Assembly: GCA_902782125.1 (NCBI GenBank) | Contig: CACZMA010000017.1 | Coordinates: 1 to 32,973 of the forward strand | Length of the DNA stretch: 32,973 bases | Reading direction: 5' to 3' | From: Oscillospiraceae bacterium | GTDB lineage: Bacteria; Bacillota; Clostridia; Saccharofermentanales; Saccharofermentanaceae | Part shown: in pieces, positions 26,812 through 32,973 of the stretch | Numbering within the stretch: the first letter of the stretch is position 1 | Layout: every line of letters starts with the position of its first letter | Notes under the pieces: model-generated | Told to the model about the DNA's origin: nothing | The model's input: the letters and a program-made list of their open reading frames with translations, nothing else | The model's database searches: none | Position numbers and translations under genes: made by a program

Positions 26812-26862
26812 CTATATAGGTGTCTTATAGCTAGTCTCGTTTACATATTCATACCTTGCCAT
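26812..26862 (-). CDS. Possible 16-codon small ORF with a good ribosome site
   Basis: On minus, CAGGAG lies 8 nt before an ATG that opens a 16-codon frame (MARYEYVNETSYKTPI) ending in TAG. It stands alone in the 200-bp gap between two zinc-ribbon genes and has no hairpin pattern that would mark it as an attenuator. It may be a real small protein, a leader peptide, or the remnant of a longer gene. Confidence 0.3.
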   Translation of the reverse strand: MARYEYVNETSYKTPI

Positions 26863-26914
26863 AATGTCGTCTCCTGAAGAGTTGTTCTTCAACTAAAACG
26901 GTTTATAATCTGCT

Positions 26915-27481
26915 TTACTTCTTAAACGACGACAATGACAGAAATGTCCTTCCCTGCGGAATCTGATCATGAGGAACGCACGCGATGAATTCTGAAGAAT
27001 TGGAATTCACTATATTATCATTACTCTTTGTCGCATGGGCTTCTATCTGTTCCTTGGTAAGACCAGAATAAGGATTCTCGCCGATCACGCCGCTATCACC
27101 GATATTAGTCCAGCCTAGGACAAGCGCTGCAAGGAATGGGATAGCTGCCAGAAGGAGAGCAGTGTTCTCGAGAACAAACGACAACACGCCGAAAGCGATG
27201 ATGCCCAACAGACCCACAAGGATCAGTATGCGAAACAGAACAACTCTGCCGGCCATCTTCTTGTAGTAGCACGACATACAATAGACACCTCTGCATCTCT
27301 GAACATCGCTATACTGTGTTGAAATAGTGTTGGTCGTCTTGCCATTCGACCAATCAGTCTTGGATTCAACGACCTGTGAGTTACCTTTGACAGCACTGTA
27401 GTAATCTGCCGGAACCAGTTGCGAACCGCAAATGGGACACACCTTAACTGAAGTATCAGTCGACGCAAAAACCTTTGCCAT
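26915..27481 (-). CDS. Small membrane protein with an N-terminal cysteine cluster
   Basis: A 188-aa protein with CPICG at ~15-19 and CRGVYCMSC at ~63-71, probably one zinc site formed by distant pairs, then two membrane helices (~80-125), and a polar C-terminal tail. AGGAGG lies 6 nt before ATG 27481, a strong start. The family is not recognised; the gene resembles its two zinc-ribbon neighbours only in overall plan. Confidence 0.8.
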   Translation of the reverse strand: MAKVFASTDTSVKVCPICGSQLVPADYYSAVKGNSQVVESKTDWSNGKTTNTISTQYSDVQRCRGVYCMSCYYKKMAGRVVLFRILILVGLLGIIAFGVLSFVLENTALLLAAIPFLAALVLGWTNIGDSGVIGENPYSGLTKEQIEAHATKSNDNIVNSNSSEFIACVPHDQIPQGRTFLSLSSFKK

Positions 27482-27665
27482 GGGAACCTCCTGTAATCAT
27501 GGAAACATAACCAATAGTTCTAATAGGCAATGCGCATCCCGCGTTCAGATGCTCGCCAAGCAGGTGTAACTGTATGAGCTTTTTATAACATAGATATGCA
27601 TATATGAATATATTGGAGCGAGTATATTTACAAATTTGATTTTTAAAACATTCCAATCGACACGA

Positions 27666-28292
27666 TTATTCCCATGGCTCTTCTTCGGTAAACTGTCCGT
27701 CCATGACATCTTCGTCAGAGAAGTCATGTGCACCGATCGGAGCCAGACGCTCATTCAACTGTTCTCGGAAATCCCTTCTGTCAGATACTTCCATAGGGAA
27801 AACATACTCATAATCAATATTATTCTCGTCGGTGATCAAGAGCCTTATATTGAATCTTGCAAGCTCGAACCCTTCTTCGTTATCGAATTCACTGACATAT
27901 GCCGGGTCATACGGCTTATCGAATCTGTCTATGGCATATTGCTCATAAGGCCGTCTGTCATACGGCTCGTTTTTGATCGCAAATTTGAATATGTCATAGA
28001 GCGGGAATATCTCTTTTCCCGGAAGGATCAAATAACTGCGAGACAGAACAACCATGGTCTCGTCAGGAGCACCGTTAACTTTATACGCATCGCACCTTTC
28101 CCTAACATCGTCATACAATGTGTCCCTGCCGAATTCTTCCACTCTTCTGTTGAAGAACGGCACTTCCGGCGGTGCTTTTCGCGCGAAGTGTCTCTTGAAG
28201 AAACCCTGTTCCTCTTCGTCGTGATCGTATGTGTGATCTGCTGCAAAGGGAGTATATAACAGCTGTCCAATGTCAACATCAGTTAATCTCAT
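27666..28292 (-). CDS. Hypothetical acidic soluble protein
   Basis: A 208-aa protein rich in Asp, Glu and aromatic residues, with no signal peptide, membrane helix or cysteine motif that I recognise. ATG 28292 is taken over the longer frame to 28352 because AAGGAGGG lies 5 nt upstream. A consensus TATAAT sits at 28358-28363. It is flanked by non-coding gaps on both sides and seems monocistronic. Confidence 0.75.
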   Translation of the reverse strand: MRLTDVDIGQLLYTPFAADHTYDHDEEEQGFFKRHFARKAPPEVPFFNRRVEEFGRDTLYDDVRERCDAYKVNGAPDETMVVLSRSYLILPGKEIFPLYDIFKFAIKNEPYDRRPYEQYAIDRFDKPYDPAYVSEFDNEEGFELARFNIRLLITDENNIDYEYVFPMEVSDRRDFREQLNERLAPIGAHDFSDEDVMDGQFTEEEPWE

Positions 28293-28357
28293 AGGGTCCC
28301 TCCTTTTAAGTGCCTCGCTGTTCAAAAGATATTGCCACGATGCGATCTGCACCTTCT

Positions 28358-28363
28358 ATTATA
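28358..28363 (-). promoter_or_regulatory. Candidate -10 box for the hypothetical gene at 27666-28292
   Basis: TATAAT on minus, 66 bp before the start codon. No good -35 at 17 bp (ATAATG). Confidence 0.4.
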
Positions 28364-28455
28364 ACCAACTCTGCGGAAGGCATTATCTCGAGGACCTGAT
28401 CGAGCGATGCGGGATAACCGCAGCCGGCAATAAATAAGTATTATTCCCCGAATTA

Positions 28456-28478
28456 ATTGCCCGAGAACGTATCCCGAA
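28456..28478. repeat. Direct repeat R1, copy 1
   Basis: A 23-bp sequence beginning attgcc and ending tcccgaa, 22 of 23 identical to 30704-30726. It lies ~10 bp beyond the 3' end of the membrane protein gene at 28488. On plus it could encode IARERIPK, the tail of a short frame ending at 28491. Confidence 0.7.
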
Positions 28479-28487
28479 ATACAATCG

Positions 28488-29027
28488 CTAATAGCCAATA
28501 CTTGAATAACACAGAATGATCACTATCAGCGCAAGAATTACATTTATCAAAAACGACGCCAAGAATCTTTCCTTCTTAATTGCTACGATTGATGCCGGAA
28601 CAGCCATTAACAGATAGACTCCTGAGAAGCAGACAGCCCAGACAATACCGGCCTGCATCTTTTCCATCTTAACGGACCTGGCGTTCTCAGCTACTTCATT
28701 AAGATCTGCCTGCAACTCTTCAGCTTCGACAAAATACTCCAGAGGAATGTACTCGTGAAAGTGCACGCCGTTAATGTCCTCGGTATACAACACACCCCGT
28801 TCAAGGATAATATCAGCAGAGACCTCGGACCCTTTCTCCAGTGTTACCGAAACATCTTCGCTTGATTCGGTTATTGTTACATCCTGTTTTAGAGTTAGAA
28901 CCCGTAAGCCGTAAAGCCCAATCTGATCATGAGTATTAGGCAAAAATCGGCTGACAATCAGCGCGCAGCAAAATAGAATCAGAAGGCTGTCAGCAATTAT
29001 CGTAATTACTCTTTTAACCAAACGCAT
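28488..29027 (-). CDS. Hypothetical membrane protein with three predicted helices
   Basis: A 179-aa protein: one N-terminal membrane helix (~7-27), an exported region of ~95 residues rich in Glu and Val, and two more helices near the C-terminus (~122-145 and ~152-177). Its first 14 bp overlap the end of the upstream large membrane protein gene, and GGAGAAG in that overlap serves as ribosome site, so the two are coupled and may work together. No family recognised. Confidence 0.75.
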   Translation of the reverse strand: MRLVKRVITIIADSLLILFCCALIVSRFLPNTHDQIGLYGLRVLTLKQDVTITESSEDVSVTLEKGSEVSADIILERGVLYTEDINGVHFHEYIPLEYFVEAEELQADLNEVAENARSVKMEKMQAGIVWAVCFSGVYLLMAVPASIVAIKKERFLASFLINVILALIVIILCYSSIGY

Positions 29028-30450
29028 CTATTACTTCTCCGCCCCACTCGACGAAAACAAAACCATCGCGATCTTCCGGCATCGGATTCATGCCGGCAAG
29101 ATCCTGCGGTTCGATTTCCACTTCTGTTTCTGAAGCATACCACAGCATATTAACTCTGATAACCGTATCAGGCTCCGGTGTAACGGAATGTGAGACTGCA
29201 TCGTCAAAGGCCGTCGTCTGGAACGTTATAACGTTGTAGGCATTGCCTTCCATCTGTGGCAGCCAATATGCTTTGAAATCAGCAGCTTCTGTCTCAGTGA
29301 GTCCGAGCTGTGCGAGTGCGTTGTCCAGAAACTCTTCGGTTTCGCTGCCCTTAACGCAGTACCCATAACTGAGATCGTAATCCATATTAAGATCACCTTC
29401 CCAGAAGAGGAACGGATATGTATTTCCGTCGCTGTCAGTCAGCGTACCGTCAGGCGACGCGGTTACAGTCCAGCCCTCATCCGGAACATATTCAGGATAA
29501 GTAACCGTGAGTCTTCCATCGAGTTCCAGCTGAACATTAACAGGTTCATCTGACTCAGTGTAAAGGTAGATGATCGGGGCATGCGAGGTGATAGAAGACG
29601 CGGGCGCGTGGGATGCATTAAGATATAGAACAATATTATTTCCAATGAACAACGCAAGTATTGTTCCCAAGATAAATACGATAATCATCGGTATTAGACT
29701 ATCGCCCTCTTTGTAACGTTTTATGAAAGTAAGAATAAAACAGATTAAAAGTGCTCCGCCCACTATGCTTGGAATAAGCACTAAGAGTATATATTCGAAG
29801 ATAAACTCACCATCGAAGCGGGTTGTTTCATTAATCGAGTCATCTGCAAAGTTTGCACTACTACAAGCCTTAACTGCATATACATAAGCAGCCTTAATGT
29901 CTTTTTTTGGTCCATAAGCAAATGCTACTTCCGAGCCAACGGTTATCGTAGTAAGCCCCCTGGCGTCGGATGCTTCATCAAATATAAATGTACTACAGTC
30001 CACATAAAACCAGCAGTCACCTTCAGGACCGGCAACCCTTATCAATGCTTCAGCCAGACTTATATCAGTACTACTCTCTCCGATATCAATTGAATCACAA
30101 TAATAAAACGGTTCATCTTTATCAGATTCCGACACAATCACTTTAACAACTTTAAAAGTATCGTATTCATTATCTTTATGGTAGGTTTGATTCACACTTA
30201 TGGCTTTGATCTCTTTAACCGTTCCAGAGAATTCCGGATAAACACCAAATTTTACATTAATCACCGTTCGGCCAATCGAAGTATTCCTCATACACTCATC
30301 AGTCGTTTCTGACTTGATCACACGATCAGTTAAATACATGACATTTACCGCGACCACCAAAAATGCCACGATACATATGATTATTATCTTTCCGACAGAG
30401 ACTTTTTTCTTGCGGAAAGTACTGATGTTGTTTGCATGGTTATTATTCAT
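29014..30450 (-). CDS. Membrane protein with a C-terminal 'IYLY' exported domain
   Basis: A 478-aa protein: membrane helix at ~20-42, an exported region ~43-220, helices at ~225-250 and ~258-282, and a C-terminal domain from ~295 (APIIYLYTESDEPVNVQLEL; later TYPEYVPDEGWTVTASPDGTL, FLFWEGDLN, YWLPQMEGNAYNVITFQT, FVFVEWGGEVI). I recall this tail from secreted or membrane proteins of many gut Clostridia, where its role is unknown; its topology here should be outside the cell. AGGTGG precedes the ATG. A candidate promoter lies at 30537-30565. The gene is coupled to the membrane protein downstream. Confidence 0.78.
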   Translation of the reverse strand: MNNNHANNISTFRKKKVSVGKIIIICIVAFLVVAVNVMYLTDRVIKSETTDECMRNTSIGRTVINVKFGVYPEFSGTVKEIKAISVNQTYHKDNEYDTFKVVKVIVSESDKDEPFYYCDSIDIGESSTDISLAEALIRVAGPEGDCWFYVDCSTFIFDEASDARGLTTITVGSEVAFAYGPKKDIKAAYVYAVKACSSANFADDSINETTRFDGEFIFEYILLVLIPSIVGGALLICFILTFIKRYKEGDSLIPMIIVFILGTILALFIGNNIVLYLNASHAPASSITSHAPIIYLYTESDEPVNVQLELDGRLTVTYPEYVPDEGWTVTASPDGTLTDSDGNTYPFLFWEGDLNMDYDLSYGYCVKGSETEEFLDNALAQLGLTETEAADFKAYWLPQMEGNAYNVITFQTTAFDDAVSHSVTPEPDTVIRVNMLWYASETEVEIEPQDLAGMNPMPEDRDGFVFVEWGGEVIDAFG

Positions 30451-30755
30451 ATTCCACCTTTCCCATAACTAACAACTCTCCCGCGCTTATTCCTGTGTTT
30501 ATAACCCAGACCGGAAGTATGTCTCGTTCTATCCTAATTGTATAGATCGCTGCGATGTATTTGAACACACCATCACTACAGACAGGATGATGAATTTTAT
30601 ACTGCTGGTATACTTCATGGGAACAACTGTTTTACTAGGTTTGAGATGTGTACTCTGTCTTTATTTGTTCCGTGTGCGTTTTTCTCTTCCAATAGCAAAG
30701 AGGATTGCCAGAGAACGTATCCCGAACAGATTCATTATTTCATTCGCGTTGCAGA
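30451..30755. other. 305-bp gap with promoter, repeat copy and possible plus-strand gene remnant
   Basis: On minus, TTCAAA (30560-30565), 17 bp, TACAAT (30537-30542) is a plausible promoter for the large membrane protein. On plus, a frame from 30587 (MMNFILLVYFMGTTVLLGL start) gives one hydrophobic helix and a basic tail, then runs antisense into the SGNH gene. It lacks a good ribosome site and contains repeat R1, so I read it as a remnant rather than a working gene. Confidence 0.4.
30704..30726. repeat. Direct repeat R1, copy 2
   Basis: One mismatch to 28456-28478. It lies ~30 bp beyond the 3' end of the SGNH hydrolase gene, the same relative place as copy 1. Confidence 0.7.
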
Positions 30756-31400
30756 CTATTCCTGTGCAGAATCAGCGATCACTTTCGCCAGAACCATGCC
30801 CAGCGTGCGCTGAGATTCGCTGTCCATATGGATGCTGTCCACAGGGCTTGCTTTTACATGCTCTGCCGCATCGACAAACGTGCAGCCGTACATGTCCGCG
30901 AGCTGCTTGTACCAGGGAGCCAGTTCTTTGGACAGCTTGACGGCATTCTCATATCCGAAGCTGTCGCCAAGCCAGGAATCCCTTATCGTATCAGCAAAAT
31001 GCGGAGGCGCGACCAGGATGACCTTGAACATGTCATTACATCTGTAGCGGTTATAAGACTGTACCTTCTCGAGCATAATCTGCATCTCACCTGCTATGTC
31101 CATAGAAGAATAAGAGAACTTCCGCTTGCAGTCATTGGAACCCAACATGATGATCACATAATCCAACGGAGTATGGCTTTCGAGGCAGGCACCGATATAT
31201 GAGAGCCCGTTCTTCTCGCCTTCTGCAGGGTCTTCCGTGGCGATCGTCCTGCCGTTCTGCCCCTCTTCGATCACCTTATAGTCATCACCAAGAGCCGCCT
31301 GCATAACACATGGCCACCTGCTGTCTTCTTCGAATCTTACGCGCTTTGCAGGGTCGTAGCCCCATGTAAGCGAATCACCAAAGCAAAGTATCCTCTTCAT
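30756..31400 (-). CDS. SGNH/GDSL-family hydrolase
   Basis: A 214-aa hydrolase of the lipase/esterase SGNH fold: Ser10 in FGDSLTWG (block I), Gly47 in EEGQNGRT (block II), Asn89 in MLGSND (block III), and Asp188/His191 in VDSIHMD (block V), so the catalytic set is complete. No signal peptide, so it acts inside the cell, probably on an acetyl or acyl ester; members close to this form are often called arylesterases. AGAGGA lies 10 nt before ATG. It sits between repeats R1 and R2. Confidence 0.85.
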   Translation of the reverse strand: MKRILCFGDSLTWGYDPAKRVRFEEDSRWPCVMQAALGDDYKVIEEGQNGRTIATEDPAEGEKNGLSYIGACLESHTPLDYVIIMLGSNDCKRKFSYSSMDIAGEMQIMLEKVQSYNRYRCNDMFKVILVAPPHFADTIRDSWLGDSFGYENAVKLSKELAPWYKQLADMYGCTFVDAAEHVKASPVDSIHMDSESQRTLGMVLAKVIADSAQE

Positions 31401-31424
31401 GTTTGTACCATCCTCTTATCTCTG

Positions 31425-31457
31425 TCGTAATTACTTCTCCGCCCCACCCAACGAAAC
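31425..31457 (-). pseudogene. Remnant of an 'IYLY'-domain gene 3' end (repeat R2, copy 2)
   Basis: 31430-31456 matches 29030-29056 at 25 of 27 bases. In frame on minus it reads FVGWGGEVI, against FVEWGGEVI at the end of the gene at 29014-30450. It lies upstream of the SGNH gene exactly where the intact copy lies upstream of the membrane gene at 28488. No other part of the gene remains. Confidence 0.6.
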
Positions 31458-31715
31458 TTAGAAAGGTCCGTGAATAAAAAGATAAAAGAGCAACACAATT
31501 ACGTATACTCCCAGGGCAAGCATGGCAGCTAAGATGACCATGGCGATGATGAACATGATCTTGATGCCAATTTTGATCTTGCGTCCCTGCTCTTTTGCCT
31601 TTAATCCGTCAACAATAAAGAGCACTATTGACAATAAAACATATAGCCCTACAACTGCAAATAAAAAAGTGCCTATCGCGGAAAATATAGGACCTAACAC
31701 GTCGAGAGATAACAT
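31458..31715 (-). CDS. Small two-helix membrane protein
   Basis: An 85-aa protein with two long hydrophobic helices (~8-36 and ~50-80) joined by a basic, charged loop (GLKAKEQGRKIKIG), so both ends should face outward or the loop inward by the positive-inside rule. AAGGAGG lies 6 nt before ATG 31715. No family recognised. Confidence 0.75.
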   Translation of the reverse strand: MLSLDVLGPIFSAIGTFLFAVVGLYVLLSIVLFIVDGLKAKEQGRKIKIGIKIMFIIAMVILAAMLALGVYVIVLLFYLFIHGPF

Positions 31716-31850
31716 GGTGAACCTCCTTCAGGTATATAATCTATCCCCTGCAATCGGCATAGTATTGGTTGCAACGGTTAATATCTCTTACATATTATCT
31801 GATACAAACCAACTGTGCATTTCTATATTGTAATCCATTCATTTTCATAT

Positions 31851-32594
31851 CTAAAAAACATATCCACCAGTAATGTATTCAGGTCTAATTGCATCATCAT
31901 TTAGAGTCCAGATTTCATCTGTCATACTGTAGCAAATCGCACCAGCATCCTCTAACTGAATCCACAGATCATAATTATCATTATCCCAGCAAATCCCCCA
32001 GAAACCTTTCTTTCCACAAGGTTTAAAACTATAAACTTCGTTTTCATCACTTGAATATATTGTGATTACCATCAGTTTATCGCCTTCAGTAATGAGTGCA
32101 TAATATGCGCCATCATAACTATAAGTCTTATCAACAGTGAAGCTTCCATACACTCTTGCTTGTACAATTTCATCAAGTGTTGATTTCAGTTCTTCAAATC
32201 CTTCTGGCCAGTTACTGCCATTTGAAGAAATTCCTGTTAACACACAATCTGTACCATCAGCATACGTTATAACCATAGTATATTTCTGTGGATAATTATA
32301 TCCGGCAGATGAATAGCGAAAATCACCAGGCCACTTGCCCACAGGTTCAATCGCTGTCCTTATTGCCTCTATTTCTGTTTGCTCAAGCACGTATTCTGTA
32401 GATTCGTCCAAGCAATCAGCAGAGAACACCCCGCTTTCAAGATCAAACGAATAATCATACTTGCCGCCATTATCGAACATAAAATCAATGGTTGCGATGT
32501 TTTCAACATCCTGAAAACCTACAGGCGGGCCTGAACATCCACAAAATGCAGAAAGCACTAATATCAAGGACAGAAAAGCAATGATTCTTTTCAT
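31851..32594 (-). CDS. Putative lipoprotein of unknown function
   Basis: A 247-aa protein with a lipoprotein signal: KR, a hydrophobic stretch, and FCGC with the acylated residue probably Cys20. The mature part is rich in Asp, Tyr and Trp and has no motif I recognise. AGGAG lies 11 nt upstream, a slightly long spacing. Base composition is clearly more AT-rich than the metabolic genes to the left, in line with recent acquisition or weak selection. It should be anchored to the outer face of the membrane. Confidence 0.75.
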   Translation of the reverse strand: MKRIIAFLSLILVLSAFCGCSGPPVGFQDVENIATIDFMFDNGGKYDYSFDLESGVFSADCLDESTEYVLEQTEIEAIRTAIEPVGKWPGDFRYSSAGYNYPQKYTMVITYADGTDCVLTGISSNGSNWPEGFEELKSTLDEIVQARVYGSFTVDKTYSYDGAYYALITEGDKLMVITIYSSDENEVYSFKPCGKKGFWGICWDNDNYDLWIQLEDAGAICYSMTDEIWTLNDDAIRPEYITGGYVF

Positions 32595-32615
32595 TTTTAA
32601 ATAACTCCTACTTAA

Positions 32616-32735
32616 TCAATTACCAGCAAGTTGATATGAATAGCTATCTGCTACGCTGGTAGCTGTTGGATAATACTCTTTCATAAGTGCAAGCTCCGCT
32701 TCGTTACCCGTCACATTTGCCGAGAAGACTGTCAT
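32616..32735 (-). pseudogene. 39-codon fragment upstream of the lipoprotein gene
   Basis: On minus, ATG (32735) to TGA (32616) gives MTVFSANVTGNEAELALMKE and a further 19 residues ending SYSYQLAGN. There is no ribosome site, and the codon use looks coding. I read it as the C-terminal remnant of a lost gene; a short real protein is less likely. Confidence 0.35.
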
Positions 32736-32825
32736 TTTAATAATAATCAAGTTTGACAAAAATCCTTTAGATAATGCGATTCTATTACGCATACATATTC
32801 AATTCAAGCGAGCAATAATTATGAC

Positions 32826-32843
32826 TGTCCCCAAGTTGTCCCC
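32826..32843. repeat. Short direct repeat tgtcccc-N4-tgtcccc
   Basis: Two 7-bp copies with a 4-bp spacer. It recalls the GGGGACA-type ends seen near REP-associated Y1 transposases in Firmicutes, but no transposase is present, so the link is weak. Confidence 0.3.
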
Positions 32844-32885
32844 ATTTTGACTGAAAATCCACCAAAAACGCATAAACCCAACTAA

Positions 32886-32922
32886 AAGAAAAACCCTTGA
32901 AAGCCTTAACTTTCAAGGGTTT
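32886..32922 (-). terminator. Terminator of the tRNA-Thr gene
   Basis: On minus: AACCCTTGAAAG pairs with CTTTCAAGGGTT around a 6-8-nt loop, followed by TTTTCTTTTAG. It begins ~6 bp after the encoded CCA. Confidence 0.9.
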
Positions 32923-32928
32923 GCGCTT

Positions 32929-32973
32929 TGGAGCCATTTGTGGGACTCGAACCCACGACCTGCTGATTACAAA
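32929..32973 (-). tRNA. tRNA-Thr (anticodon UGU), 5' part outside the window
   Basis: On minus, the 3' part is complete: anticodon loop TT-TGT-AA, stem half TCAGC, variable loop AGGTC, T-arm GTGGG-TTCGAGT-CCCAC, acceptor half AAATGGC, discriminator T, and an encoded CCA (32929-32931). The anticodon TGT and the U73 discriminator fit threonine. The D-arm and 5' acceptor lie beyond the right edge. Confidence 0.9.

Noticed and set aside
30756..30940. Plus-strand continuation of the frame starting at 30587
   Set aside because: Antisense to the intact SGNH hydrolase gene; no coding features after the first ~50 residues.

Overview
The window looks like chromosomal DNA of a Clostridia-class Bacillota, probably a gut or rumen anaerobe. 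The signs are strong AGGAGG-type ribosome binding sites, a Trp T-box riboswitch, a type III glutamine synthetase, an NADPH-type glutamate synthase with a LysR regulator, a substrate-binding/GGDEF fusion, and small zinc-ribbon and membrane proteins. I cannot name a genus from sequence alone. Nearly all genes are on the minus strand; the exceptions are a TM2 protein, the LysR regulator and purF.

Positions 1-4,600 hold a sensor diguanylate cyclase, a repeat-rich intergenic region, a TM2-domain gene with a near-consensus promoter, and CTP synthase (pyrG). Positions 4,600-17,800 form a nitrogen-assimilation block: an ammonium transporter fused to a P-II domain followed by glnN, then gltB-gltD with a divergent LysR gene. 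Between these two operons lie a class-I-amidotransferase hydrolase (peptidase C26) and a RelA/SpoT-domain protein. The promoters of amt-glnN and gltBD are built alike: an ATACC-N5-GGTAT LysR-type box, 23 bp, a TTTATT -35, 17 bp, a -10, about 24 bp, then a 37-bp dyad. This points to one regulon controlled by the neighbouring LysR protein.

Positions 17,800-22,350 hold aromatic amino acid and purine genes. pheA is preceded by what looks like a complete ribosome-mediated attenuator: a 20-residue leader peptide with 7 Phe, a 9-bp antiterminator and a GC-rich terminator. The next gene, trpB2, instead has a Trp T-box with a UGG specifier. purF starts with no Shine-Dalgarno and a -10 box exactly 6 nt before the ATG; the pheA leader peptide has the same layout, so both transcripts may be leaderless.

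Positions 22,350-32,800 are accessory. They hold a DUF362 ferredoxin-like protein, a VWA protein, a macro-domain protein with a helical C-terminus, several zinc-ribbon membrane proteins, a large membrane protein with an 'APIIYLYTESDEPVNVQLELDG' type exported domain (shown here as a short motif), an SGNH hydrolase and a lipoprotein. Two short direct repeats flank two different genes in the same order, which suggests a duplicated slot with exchanged content. This end is visibly more AT-rich and has gene remnants. The window ends inside a minus-strand tRNA-Thr(UGU) with its terminator.
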